Assembly (NCBI GenBank): GCA_029959085.1
Contig: JARWIR010000016.1
Coordinates: 19,043,499-19,107,498 of the forward strand
Direction: 5' to 3'
DNA from: Nemophila menziesii
Lineage: Eukaryota; Streptophyta; Magnoliopsida; Boraginales; Hydrophyllaceae
DNA: 64,000 nucleotides
The translations under genes were made by a program, and so were the position numbers. The notes beneath the pieces were generated by a model that was given only the letters and a program-made list of their open reading frames with translations, was not told where the DNA came from and made no database searches. Positions 34,484 through 45,850 of this stretch are shown here, piece after piece; the stretch's first letter is position 1; each line of letters starts with the position of its first letter.

Positions 34484-36021
34484 TGATGTCTCCCCATTTG
34501 TGATGATTTAATATTAAGTGGAGACATCATTTTTAGTGTTTTAGGAAGTCATTCATTCGATTTTCACATGATATATTGCACTTTCCTATTTCAAGTCTAG
34601 ATTTAATAATTTATTATTTTTAGAGCATATTTGGTTTAATTATTTATTTAGTGTGAAGCTTTAAAGATATATATGGAGATTAATTAAACGCCAAGTCAAT
34701 TCTAAGAGATAAAGGAAAGAAGATATGCATAGAAATTGAAGATAAGGAAACAAAATCTAAGTTATGGAAAGATAAAGTTGCCAAATATATCTGAATTCCA
34801 GCACCTACGACCATAGAAGGGATCATAAATCAATATTGGCTAGGAATTTGGAAGAGTGGTATGAACCAAAGTTAAAGAGCTTTCCGAGACAATCAGTTTC
34901 GACTATTGGAACGCGTCAAACGGATAAGTATTGAAGGAGTTACAGCCAAAACAGAACAGCGGCAGATTATTACCTTTTCAATATTTTAGGGTTACGAATT
35001 TGAGTTGGGCTTGGAGTCCAAGTTGCTTGTCTTCCACTCCAAGAAAACGAATTGGGTCTTCCTAAACACCTATAAATACACCCTTAAACCATTGTAGAGA
35101 TGTCCTTGCTCAGTGCCAAGTATAGGCTTAGTCCTTACTTGTATTTTCTCAGTTTTAAACAATAGCTTAGTCCTTATATTTATTATTCATCCTTAGTATC
35201 AAGCTATTCATCCAAGAAGCAATCTGACCTATAGAGGAAGACAAGAAGCACAAAGTTGGAGAGTGACAATCTCCTCTTCTACATCTCACCTTCTCTACAT
35301 TTAGGGTAATTAGCTATAGATTTGTGGTTTCACCATATTTCTAAACTTTTATTCTGTAAGTTTTACTTTTTATTGTTGGGTTATTATTTTGTCTAAAATT
35401 TCATAATACTATTTGTTATATTAATTGATTTGAGCTTGGTGTATATTGTTATTGTATGTTTATGACTTATTGTTGGAACCCTATATTTGGCCAATCTTAG
35501 GACTATTCTTAGTTATTAACAACACCACATAATCATCTAATAGTGACCCTACCTAGATAGCCATAAAGGTTTGATTTAACCACCAATCATTACTCAATGT
35601 TTCTTTACCCCAGTTCCTTGGTAGTGGATAGGTTGCTCCTAAGCCCACCCTGATGGAGGTTAGGTAGAATTTAGAATCCTGGTTAATATATAATGCTCAA
35701 TGCGTGACAAATTAGAATAACTTAGTAATAGACTCGTATTAGTAATCCTAATTTATTTGACTTACATTCATATTTATTTATTTATTCGCGTAAGTTAATT
35801 AGTCATCTTATCTTATTTTATTTTAAAAATATAAATTCATCTACGCTTATTTAATACAAGTAGATCTAACGGATTAAATCCCTGCGAACGAACTTGACTT
35901 ATCATTTAAACTTGCAAACGATCTGTAATACTTGCAGTGAGTTTCTCGTGGTAGACAAGGTTGTGTGTCCTTTATTATTATCTTATTTATCTGTTTATTT
36001 ATCACACCTTTGCACCCACTA
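34484..36021 (+). repeat. E2 3' LTR
   Basis: Copy of 27615-29168 with scattered substitutions; ends CACCCACTA rather than CACCCACCA. TATA motif at 35071-35078. Followed by the GTAGG target copy. Confidence 0.92.
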
Positions 36022-36026
36022 GTAGG

Positions 36027-37330
36027 GAAGAAATAAAACATACTCTGGACTCTATTGTATTGCATGATTGATACCCAAGATAGGGTGCAGTGGATCTTTC
36101 GCGGTATCGTGACTTATTTGCTCTAGGAGTGATATGATGCATATTTGTTCAGCTTTAATTTGTGCCACATCATCGGCTAAAAAAGTTTGAGCTTCTTCTA
36201 CTTGATTTAATCGCTCATCTACCCTTTCTCACCATGCAAGATCCTCTTATCTTGAACTTGTCTCTCCGTCATGAGAAGACTCTACCTTTTGAGGATCCAT
36301 TGCATCTGCTCCTCTCAAAATTGTCTTGATTATGAAGTATCGACTTTGCTTCTTATGTTTTACATGAATCTCTTATTTTCATCAATTTCTACCCCGCTTT
36401 CCTTAGTAGGCTTGTAATCGTTGACGGTATTGCATATTGAAAAATGTGGTTGGTTTGATATTTAATTGCATTACCTCATCAAATATTACTTGCGATACAT
36501 TTACTTCCTTCTATCGTAAAACACAATTCAAAAAAAGGTCAAACTTTTTACTTACTTCCGAGGTACGAGCATTCCCCCAAACATTTAGTGTGAGAAAGTT
36601 GTACCATATATTTGCATCAGGTTGAACGTTCTTGTAGAGAAGGTCCCTTCCACTTTCCTTTAGACACATGTTCATAAAGTTGATCCTAATTAAAAAATTC
36701 TTAATATTCACCCCTGTTTCGCGATACTTGCATTGTATAACCAATTTCTTAAACTCGAAGTGGTTCTGAATCTATTCAACTGTGGAAGGAAATAACTTTC
36801 CTCTAACTGGACCTCTAACCTCATTATCTTGTCTAAAGAGGCTTATATAGAACTCGGAAAATATCTCAATAAATAATCTTGAACGCCTCACCATGAATGT
36901 GGTCTATCCCAATCTCTCACCTATCTCTAGAAATATTTTGTATTCTCCTTCTCCAACTTACTTTTCGATTTTTCTCTCATGAGCAGGTATTAATCCGGGA
37001 ATATTTCCGTTGGCGATAGCTAATATGTCCTTAAAAGCTTCGCTCATCATGTTTGTATGAATCTCAAAGTGGAGAGGTTGTGGTGTCTTTTCTTTGAAAA
37101 ATTCAATTGTTTGAAGCTATGAATTCACCATAACTGGCTCCTTTCGACTTGCTTAATTCAAATTACCCTTTTTATTTGTTCCCAAACTAGTACACTTCTC
37201 AATTGATTTCTTCTTAATCAAACCCAATACCTTGCTCTGATTCTTCTTCATCTCCCTAACACTAGATAGTGTTTCCGTTCTTTTCAACATCTCTTTTTGA
37301 CCTCCAACTCAAAGGTTCAAACACTCTTGG
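36027..37330 (-). pseudogene. E3 third ORF, plant transposon protein-like
   Basis: Minus-strand relatives of E1 6794-8052. Readable parts: EIFSEFYISLFRQDNE, VRGKLF, FEFKKLVIQCKYRETG, NVQPDANIWYNFLTLNVWGN, ARTSEVSKKFDLFLNC and VSQVIFDEVMQLN. These fit the FY..L / VRGK / W..F / T..VS....LFL / V..I..E order of the putative plant transposon protein family and complete the motif set seen in E1. Several stops and frameshifts. The C-terminal end is cut by the E2 insertion; homology to E1 8000-8090 resumes beyond it at 27609. Confidence 0.65.
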
Positions 37331-37689
37331 ACTACCCTTTGATTATAGGTGGATAAGGTGTTATTTGGGTTATTAAAGGTGTAAGAAGGGTTATTATTAA
37401 CGTGGGTATTATGGAATCGTGCTTGGATGATATGGGTTTAAGAAATTTTGGGAAAAGGAATTGGAAATTTTTGAATTTGATTCATGGATTCTAGGTGTTT
37501 GGAGTTATTTGTGTGGGTAAATATTGTTTATAGGAATATAGGGAAGGATTTGGAGATAAAATTATGGAGATTTGGTGTTGTTTTGATACGAGGGGAAGTT
37601 TCGGTGAAACTTTAATGGAGTTTGGGTACTTTGGGGAAGAAGAAGGTTTAAATTTTAGGAGTTGGTATATATTAAACCTTTTTCTCTTG

Positions 37690-38045
37690 ACCTGTCCACA
37701 TGCACACCGACAATGCCGCCTGTAGGGCCGGCTTGCCGGTCAAATTCTTCAATGCTTCTGACTTCGAACCATTATGACCCATTTTCGCAGTACTTGACAC
37801 GGTCTGGGACAGGCTTGCCGTTCAGAACTTCTGACCCGACTGACTTGCTAATGTCATGATCCCTTTTTGAAAACGTGTCCAAGGCCTGGGACTGGCTTGC
37901 CGCTGGGAGGACTTGCTTTCCGGTCAGATCTTCGTAAGATCCTGACTTGGACCATGGTGAAGACTTTCATGACCCCTTTTGGGGTGCTAGCATTGCCGCC
38001 TGTGTGGCCGGCTTGCTGGTGAGCAGCAGTACAGATAAAATTGTG
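37690..38045 (-). repeat. CCGG-motif repeat block (E3)
   Basis: Irregular repeats of GGCCGGCTTGCCGGT, CAGGCTTGCCG and CTGGCTTGCCGC with spacers containing CTTCTGAC and ATGACCC. Same place in the element as the E1 and E2 blocks, diverged in sequence. Confidence 0.65.
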
Positions 38046-38169
38046 TGTTTTTCTCCATCCCAAACTCACTTCCTATGCTACCTACACATCTAAAACAATT
38101 TTATCTTCCTCATTACTGCAATATTTAATAAAAACAACTAACATAAACTAAAACTAAGATATAAAAACA

Positions 38170-38738
38170 TTAACTAAATTGCGGGTCGCATACCAGAAAG
38201 CACTTTTTCTTTAGATCGTTTGAAGTTAACGACTTACCATCTCTACTATTTGAGTATGTAGCCTCCCAAGCTATGTATTCAAACATACTGATTTTACGAC
38301 CTCTCTTGAACCGTATTTCAATTACCTTTGTTGAAACTGCGAGTAAAGACAAAAAGTCACATTAATGCATTCTTGAACCCTCATGGTTCATACTCTTGTT
38401 CGGGTGCTTTCCATGCAACTTCATCGCTTACCACAATTCAGCTTGAGATATACCCTCCACGTGTTTGCTATGGACCTTATCTTTGACCTCTTTGGTCACA
38501 ACATTAATAACAGGAGCTTGGAGTGATCCCTTCTTTAGCTTTTTATCCAAGACAAAGAATGTCTCAGATGTTGTGTTTGTGCGGCACGTCATTGTTCCCT
38601 CATGAAAATAAATAATACTTCGACTCGTGGCTAAGAATGACCCTCCGAGTATAGGTACCTGTTTATCACCATCATATTCATGAATGGGATAGTCAACTTA
38701 CTTGCTTGGACAAGAACGTCCTCTATGATTTCCAACAC
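38170..38738 (-). pseudogene. E3 protease remnant joined to integrase tail
   Basis: Minus strand from 38738: IIEDVLVQASKLTIPF (second half of retropepsin), decayed flap region, ETFFV-like linker, SDEVAWKAPEQEYEP near 38440-38380 and STKVIEIRFKRG at 38340-38300, equal to the E1 segment EVVWKAY...SKKVIEIRPKRV. The active-site half is missing through the LTR-protease deletion at about 38740. A third independent copy with protease followed directly by the GPY/F tail. Confidence 0.7.
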
Positions 38739-39215
38739 TACCAAGTGACTTGAATAAGGGGAACTTACGCAGAGATCGGTGGTGAAATCAAAATCCTATT
38801 GACTATCTAGTTAGGCATACCCGTAAGGATCACTACCGCACACTAGACGATTATATGTTGTTTTCTATAATTGAATCCCCGCCAATATGACTATCCAACT
38901 ACTAAGGCCAGTCCTAATGTGATCAAGATTAAGGTTGGGATAAGTCAAACACAAAGTAAAATTATAAAATAAAGCTGATATAAATTAAATTCAAATCCCG
39001 AATAACATAGAACAGAATGATAAACATCAAGGTTATACATAGTGCAAACCCAAGCTATGGGGAATTTAGTTCATAACTAAAGAAATAAAACTAAAGATAA
39101 AATACCTTACAAACATGTTTAAGGAAAATATCTAAGATAGATTACCCTAATTGTAGAGTGGAGAATTAGAGAAGAGGATTTTGTGACTCTATAGCTTCTT
39201 GTCTTCTTCTACAAG

Positions 39216-39684
39216 CTATGCTGTAGATATCGGCTTTGCGGCCTAGGCGGTCGACCGGGGCCTAGAGCCTAGCTAGGATTACACGGGGCCTAGGCGGAAT
39301 TATACGGTTTTGTAACTCGCTGTGTAATTTTGTATATTTAGTAATATCTATGTAGTAATTATAGCAATTTCAACTATTTAAGTCATAAAATTCATCTAAC
39401 AACACTATTGTAAATATTAAAATACTAAAATTTGAGTTATAATATCAATTAAAGAATTCTCGAGAATAAGAAAAATAACAAGAAGGTCTATGCGGGCATG
39501 TTTTGCCATTAATCGGCGCTTAGGCGGCCATTTTTTGCCATTAATCGGCGTCTAGACGGGTTAAGCGCCTATTCCACGGCGACTAAGTCGCTAGGCTAAA
39601 ACGCCTAGACTTTTAGCTAGGCGTAAGCGGTTGAGGGGGGAGTTGACGCCTAGGCGCGCCTAGGCGGGGAGATCTACAGCATAG
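39216..39684. mobile_element. hAT-type MITE
   Basis: 469 bp, 13-bp perfect terminal inverted repeats CTATGCTGTAGAT / ATCTACAGCATAG, flanked by a perfect 8-bp duplication TCTACAAG (39208-39215 and 39685-39692), the hAT target size. Interior is rich in CTAGGCGG and CGCCTAGGCG motifs at both ends and AT-rich in the middle. No ORF. Inserted in the E3 5' LTR after E3 arrived. Confidence 0.88.
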
Positions 39685-39767
39685 TCTACAAGTCACTTGC
39701 TCTCTCTTATTGATTCTAAGTATAATTATGGATGTAAATACAAGAAAGGACATGTTTCTAAAGGTAA

Positions 39768-39847
<80 letters not shown>
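39768..39847. repeat. (TA)n(TG)n microsatellite
   Basis: About 8 TA then about 32 TG units. The truncated 3' LTR shows only a short ATATATAGGTGTAGGG here, so it expanded in this copy. Confidence 0.9.
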
Positions 39848-39849
<2 letters not shown>

Positions 39850-40406
39850 GGACGAAATTTAGATCATAGGCCAAGTCTTAAGAGTCCTAATCCAACTCAA
39901 ACTTGGTTTCCTTAATAAATGGACTAGTTGGTCCATAGAGCTTGTAAAATTCATAACTCCTTTGTTACAGCTCCAAATCACTTGATTCTAGTAGCCACGT
40001 GATAAAATTCATATACCTTTCTTGATATAAAAGGACTCCTTTGAATTCTCTGTCATTTTTATACAACATTGAAAATACTACACATCCAAAATCTAGCCAA
40101 TAACTTTTGGCAGGTTTTGCACTTTCGAAAACAACTTCTTCTGCCTTTTTAACTCTTGATTTTGTCTTGGATATTATTTCCTAAAATTATTCTTCAAGTC
40201 TTTTAATCTAATATCATCCTTGTACCTAAGAACTTCACAATAACACACAATTAAACCGAAATTTCTCTAAAAGTAACAAACCTCCAAAACAAGGTAAGAA
40301 TTGAGAAACTATCAATTAATGGGGAAAACTCCCTCAACTAAGCACATAATTCACCTAAAATGATGTATCTAAACTATATTATTATATCACAAATATGGAG
40401 ACATCA

Positions 40407-42596
40407 GGTGGTTAATTTCACTAATGGTCCTTACAATAAGTAAACTACTCACTATAGTTCCCCATCACTTGAAAAAATGCACCATATATCCCTATATTCT
40501 TTAAAACAAGTGACATTTTGTAATGTAATGCACTATATGTCCCTATATTTTGTAAAAATATACTATAGGTTGCTAAGTTATGTAAAGAAATTTAAATTTT
40601 ATTGAATTAGTTTCACGATAAGTCGCTATGTTTTGCACAAAACTATAGGACACAAATAATTGCAGTGTTCCTTAGATGGTAGAAACACACGGGTCACTAG
40701 AGTCTCCCACCACCAATTGAACAAGGGTGGAGCGGTTCGCCACATTTCTTTCAAATCATGGACTAGGAAATTGTATGACGTGTTTAGCGGATGTGCCTTA
40801 TGTCTATGATAGGGTCGGCTAGGAACTAGAAGTATTTTACTCTGTATTCCACTACATGTAGATCATATTGGGTACCCGATCACAAATCTAGTATTTCACA
40901 AGGCTAGGAATCATGTAGTTTACTAAAGTAGGATTTTTTTGCAGTACTTAGGAAATCATCAAGAGTGGGGTGACTATTGGACGAGAGTTAATATCATTAA
41001 AATTCATGGATGTAATGAGCAGTAGATTTGATCAATGTGTTACGTTATTGTTGTTTGATTATACGTTAAATTATACCTATATTGTAAACTGGATTCAATT
41101 TAAGAAGTGTTTTCATTTATTTGAGTTACATATAATAATAATGTGTTATTATACAAGCCTTATATTTAGTATAGTGTTGCTAATTTGTTGTAATATAGAT
41201 TTCATACATATACAAATGACATATGTCATTTCCTAGTCCTGGAGAGGGTGATGTATTAGATCTATCCAGTTGACCAACTCATCTACCCTCAAGGTGCGCA
41301 ATTCTAGGTAATTGTAGTATAACATATTATTATCACACTATATTTGTTTAATTGTCTCTTTTATATGAACGAAGCCCCATCAAAAATAAAAAGGGTAAAG
41401 CGACCCTAAAATCGACCAATAAGGACAAGGCAGAGCACGGGGTGAGCTCACAATAGAGTTCTATATGCTCGATCTCACATGGAACCTAATCTTAACGACG
41501 GGTCGTCAGATGACTGGGGTTATAAATTCTACCGTACACGAGAATGTTCCACCCTTTATCAAGTGGACTGATGTTCCTGTTTTTATTGGGCCCCTGTCTT
41601 TGACCGACTTACGGGTAACAACACATTTTAATATATATATATATATTATAGAATATAGTATATTGTTGTAATAAAGAATATTCGTCACTGGATGCAGCAT
41701 TTTTTTGATATCTGAGGTTGACGGACGAGGCCCGGTATGGGGAGAAATATTATTCCGTCTAATGGCCATTTGCACTTTTGGATATCGAGACACCAAGTAG
41801 AGAACCAATGGAGATTACTATGAATTGGGCCTACAATCACATGGTATTAGCGACAAGGACTGCCAAAATTGTGTAGAGTACAGGGAGTCCACCGCATTCA
41901 AAGTACTCGTTTCAATCTGTATTTTAAAATTCTTTTATTGTGAAAATATAACTATACTGTGAACATCTAGGCAAAATTAACTACAGGAATAGGCGGGAGA
42001 AATGGAAACCCATTGGACATGGACCAACAACCTTTTTCTCAAAGACGAGAAGTGTTACTTGAGGTATATGTTGATTTGTTATTACTTTTAACTGTTCTAT
42101 GTCAAGACATTAACTAATGTATGTAACAAAAATGAGAGAAATAAGAAGAATTTGTAGAAGGACAAGCTATAGATATTGTGCTTCCTACTTTATCGCGATT
42201 CTACTAGGATACCAGTTATAATGAGGAGGCTAACATGTGGAGGGACAAGCGTTTCCATGTCTCTGATGTAAGTTTCTACTACATTATTTTAATTGGCGAT
42301 AACATAAATTGAACTTGACTAGTGTATATGCATTTATTTATTTTAACATACCAAATTAAAAGAGAATCTACTTGCTCAATCAACGCAAGCTACGTCGTCC
42401 AAAGCTTCATCCTCCTCACCTATGTCGACTCAATCATTTTGGTTGCTGGTAAGGTGATGGGTAATGGACCTATAGATTGGAAGGTTGTTGTAAGACTAGT
42501 GTCTAAGTGTAAAGAGAAATCATCTACTACCACCGACGCTAATTTAGTTGAGGATTTCCAAGGTCTAGTCGAACAGATTAACAACAACGTGATTGC
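40407..42596 (+). other. Unassigned coding-like region left of solo LTR
   Basis: Scattered protein-like stretches on the plus strand: HISFKSWTRKLYDVF (near 40745), ARYGEKYYSV*WPFALLDIE and PSREPMEITMNWAYNHMV (41735-41850), GKVMGNGPIDWKVVVRLVSK and LVEDFQGLVEQINNNVIAQ (42450-42600). Together with CACTA-type motifs at 44.5-44.75 kb this could be an accessory ORF of a decayed CACTA element, but I recognise no domain. 40408-40600 has short degenerate repeats (CACCATATATCCCTATA, CACTATATGTCCCTATA). Confidence 0.35.
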
Positions 42597-42601
42597 ACAG
42601 T

Positions 42602-44040
42602 TGGTGTCGCCTAGGGTGTGATAAAATAATAGAATAAAAGATAGATAAACGATTCACAAATCACCCTAGACTTAACACGATACTGCAAGTATTACAGGAC
42701 GTATGCAAGTTTTAATGATAAGAAGATTCGTTCTCAGGGACTTAGTGTGTTTAAAAGAAAAATAATTAAATATGAGAGAAATAAGATGAGAGAATATAGC
42801 TTAGGTTTTGCTATATGCACTAATCCTTCTAGTCTTTCTATCAATTTAGTTTATAAGGGAGATAATAGCTCTTAGATAAGTAGTCAGGATTCTAAATTCC
42901 CCATATCCCCAGAGAGCGAACTAGGGTGGCGACCTCACAATCATAAGGGGACTCAAATAGGGTGTTCCTGCGCTACTAGGTTCCTATATGAAACTGTCCT
43001 GCTAATGATGATTGGTGATTAAAATAAACCCTAATGACTATCTAGTTAAGCAAATCTTGTTAGGATTAATTCCGTACACTAGACGTTTATGTGGTGTTTA
43101 GATAATTAGACACCCCTTCCGGGGGACCATCTAACTACTATTAGAAAAGCCCTAAATTGATCAGGTTCAAGACAGACAATAAATCAAAGCTCATAAATCA
43201 AATATATGGTTAAGCAGCTAGAATCAATTTAAAACATATAATTCCCAAAGAAACTTAGATTAAAGAAAATAGAATTCATAGATTATACATAATGCAAAAC
43301 CCAAGTTATGGGAAAATTAGTTCATACCTGAAAGAAATAAACTAAAATAAAGATACATGAATGTCATCTTGCTCTCCTGAATGACTAAGAATTAATATAA
43401 GGTTTAGAACTGGGCAAGGATGATTTTACAAAGGTTAGAGGGTGTATTTATATGGGTCTAGGAAGCCCTAAAATATTTTCTTGGAATAGAAGATAAGTAA
43501 TTGGACTTCTAGTCCAACTCAAATTTGTAACCCTAAAATATAGAAAAGTAAGAATCTGCCGCTGTTTTGTTTTGGCCGTAACTTCTTCGTTTCAACTCTG
43601 ATTGACGCGTTCTTTATATAGAAACTGATCATCTCGGAAAGCTCTATCACTTTTCTTCAGACCATTCTTCCAATTTCCTATCCACTCTTGAGTTATGATC
43701 ACTTTAATGGACGTAGCTGTTGGAAATCAAATTTACTTGGCAAATTTATCTTTCCATACTTATCTTTTCTTTCCTTTTTTATCTCCAGTTTCCATCATAA
43801 TCTTCTTTCCTTTATCTTTTAGACTTGATTTGGCATTTAATTAATGGCTATATATCTTCACAAACTTCACACTAAATAAATAAATTAAACCAAATATGCT
43901 CTAAAAATAATAAATCATTAAATCAAGACAAGAAATAGAAAAGTGTAATAATTCATAGGAAAATAGACTAGGAGACTTCCAAAAACACCTAAAATGATGT
44001 CTCCAACTAAGATTAAATCATCAAAAATAGGGAGACATCA
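42602..44040 (-). repeat. Solo LTR
   Basis: 1439 bp, minus orientation, from TGATGTCTCC (ending at 44040) to ...GCGACACCA (at 42602). Flanked by a perfect ACAGT duplication (42597-42601 and 44041-44045). TATA motif TATAAATA at 43452-43445 on the minus strand. The interrupted sequence continues from NNNVIAQ on the left to 44046 on the right. Confidence 0.92.
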
Positions 44041-44045
44041 ACAGT

Positions 44046-44756
44046 GTTACCCACCATATATCTACAATATTGACCCATTTACAGCTCGATAGCTACCACG
44101 TAGGGAAATTTTGGTTTGTGAAATTAGATGACTTTCTAGCGTACTGGAACCAGTGCTAAGAACATGAGGGATGACATGTTTACGATCCCACCTGAAATCG
44201 ACGATTAACCCAGGATCCATCTGCAGATCACGACGACTGACGCGAATAGATAGTTGGTTTATGTCTGACTTTGACTATTGTATTTATATTGTTTTTGTTT
44301 ATGTATAATTTCTCCTAACTATGATTAATTACTTAACTTTGTAAAACCCACTTGCGGCATTTTTTATGTATATTTTTAGTTATGGTGTTTAATTATTGTT
44401 TGAAATCGTTGTTAAATGCGTTGAAAACATGTGAAACGCAATTTCATGAAAAAAGTAGTTATTTGGGTTTTAATGAACCTTTAGTGCCAAATAATCGTGT
44501 CTAAAGAGTTCTGACAATTGATTGCTAAAGAGCACTTTTGAAATTTAATTCAAAACTATAATAATTGCTTTAACGACGACTAATTTTCGTTAATGAGTTG
44601 TTTCCAGATGGTGACAACCTTCTATTGTTTTGGTCGTATAGTAGGTTATTAACGATGGTTCAAAAACGACGACCCTTTAAAGACGAGATGTTGACGCTAA
44701 AGATAAAAACAATCATTAGAAATGAGTACGTGTCTTTTGAGCGACAACGCTAAAGC
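44046..44756. repeat. Tail of interrupted element with CACTA-like subterminal motifs
   Basis: 44513-44756 contains TTTAACGACGACTAAT, TTAACGATGG, AAAACGACGACCC, GACGCTAAAG and GCGACAACGCTAAAG, the style of En/Spm subterminal repeats. The element end is lost in the following TA repeat. Confidence 0.4.

Positions 44757-44818
<62 letters not shown>
44757..44818. repeat. (TA)n microsatellite
   Basis: About 30 uninterrupted TA units. Confidence 0.95.
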
Positions 44819-44819
<1 letters not shown>

Positions 44820-44989
44820 AGTTTCATTTTATATAGGGTGAATATTTTTTTACAGCCCCATGACTATGAAACTTCCATAGTAAAGCCTCTAGTTACTTAA
44901 CTCAACTACCCCAATTAAAGAAGGTAAAAGAACACCAAAACTCAACTAAAAATCCTTACCACACTGATAGAAACTAAAAAGCAAACCAA

Positions 44990-45600
44990 AGAACCCATTA
45001 AGAGTCGTGACACTCTCTCTCTCTGTGCTCACGAACTAACGCAGCCCCCCACCCCCTTCCATCTCCACCTTCCCATCTAGAGCCACCCCCACCGAGAGCC
45101 CCTCCCACCTTCCATCGCAGCCCCCACACCTTCCATCGTGAACCACTCCCCTTCCCCCATCGTCGTACCAGGCCACCACCACCAACAAGCTCCAGTCGCG
45201 CAACACCACCGTCAACAAGCTGCTGCTGCTGCAGCACAACCTTCTCTCGGCACCATAACAGAAGATCTCAAGACCACCGCTGCTGTACCCTTCTCGCACC
45301 CTTCTTGCAGCCCCGCAACCATCACCATCTTCACACCTCACTGTCGCCGCCGCACCACCATCACCAGCCTTGTGTCGTTAGTGTTGCTGTCAAGATCTCG
45401 ACACCACCACGCTCCTCGTTCCTTCATCATCTCCGATCTGCTACAACAGATCTCGTTCCTCGTTCCAACTGCGTTCCAGAAGTTGCTGTCCACCAGAGCC
45501 CAAATCATGAAGAGCCCAGCCCGTGTGTTTGAAGCCCAACTCGTGAAGAACAACTCGCTGTTGTAGAAGTACCCACATCGGCGCTGCTGTATAAGGATCC
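44990..45600. other. GC-rich, CT/CCA-rich block without recognised gene
   Basis: Sharp local rise in GC. The frames here (for example 45138-45566, His/Pro/Gln-rich with HHHQQAPVAQHHRQQAAAAA) are low-complexity and have no domain. The style resembles the GC-rich interior of MULE 1 and 2, but no terminal repeats or target duplication were found. Confidence 0.4.
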
Positions 45601-45699
45601 ATTTCAGATCTGCGTTTTTGTTTTTTGTTTTTAAACTTGTTCTGTACCTTTGTGTACAACATCGTTCAACTTTTATTTTTTAAACGTAAAGTCAGCTTG

Positions 45700-45850
45700 G
45701 GGTTGGTCCAGCCCCTTGTTGTCCAGCCCATTAGGGCCTATAGTTTTTTTTTTAAACGTTGTTGTTCAGCCCATTAGGGCCATTAGGGCCTATAGTTTTA
45801 TTTTTTTTAAAACTTTGTTGTCCAGCCCATTGGGTAAATTTTGACTTGGA
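45700..45850. repeat. Tandem repeat with CAGCCCATTAGGGCC
   Basis: Three degenerate units of roughly 50 bp: TTGTTGTCCAGCCCATTAGG, then T-run, then AAAC. The words AGCCCATTAGG and ATTAGG recur to 46090. Confidence 0.65.

Larger units (their letters stand above)
27615..36021 (+). mobile_element. LTR retrotransposon E2 (complete ends, non-autonomous)
   Basis: 8407 bp flanked by a perfect 5-bp duplication GTAGG (27610-27614 and 36022-36026). Two LTRs, 27615-29168 and 34484-36021, look about 94 percent identical over the first 400 bases by eye. It is inserted into the 3' part of E3 in opposite orientation. Between the LTRs: primer site, broken gag, protease with GPY/F tail, post-pol hairpin, 108-bp CCGG repeats, a shrunken third ORF, 3' region and polypurine tract. 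No reverse transcriptase or integrase core. It is the youngest element of the family in the window. Confidence 0.93.
22457..40406 (-). mobile_element. LTR retrotransposon E3, old and interrupted
   Basis: Minus-strand element reconstructed from four pieces in order: 5' LTR 40406-38740; protease to third ORF 38738-36027; third ORF tail and 3' region 27609-26199; final 3' region, polypurine tract and truncated 3' LTR 23127-22457. The pieces are separated by E2 (27615-36021, GTAGG duplication) and a solo LTR (23128-26198, TGAGC duplication). Each junction rejoins colinearly with E1 when the insert and one target copy are removed. Gag is missing through a deletion that joins the LTR to the protease. 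Its 5' LTR carries a hAT MITE and a TG microsatellite. Confidence 0.85.
38740..40406 (-). repeat. E3 5' LTR with nested insertions
   Basis: Outer end at 40406 (TGATGTCTCC on the minus strand). Matches the 3' LTR fragment at 22457-23036 and other LTRs, for example GACTATCTAGTTAGGC at 38801. Truncated at about 38740, where it joins protease sequence. Carries a hAT MITE (39216-39684) and a TA/TG microsatellite. Confidence 0.8.

Noticed and set aside
45138..45566. 142-residue His/Pro/Gln/Ala-rich ORF
   Set aside because: Low-complexity translation of a CCA/GCT-rich block, open in several frames on both strands, with no domain or conserved start.
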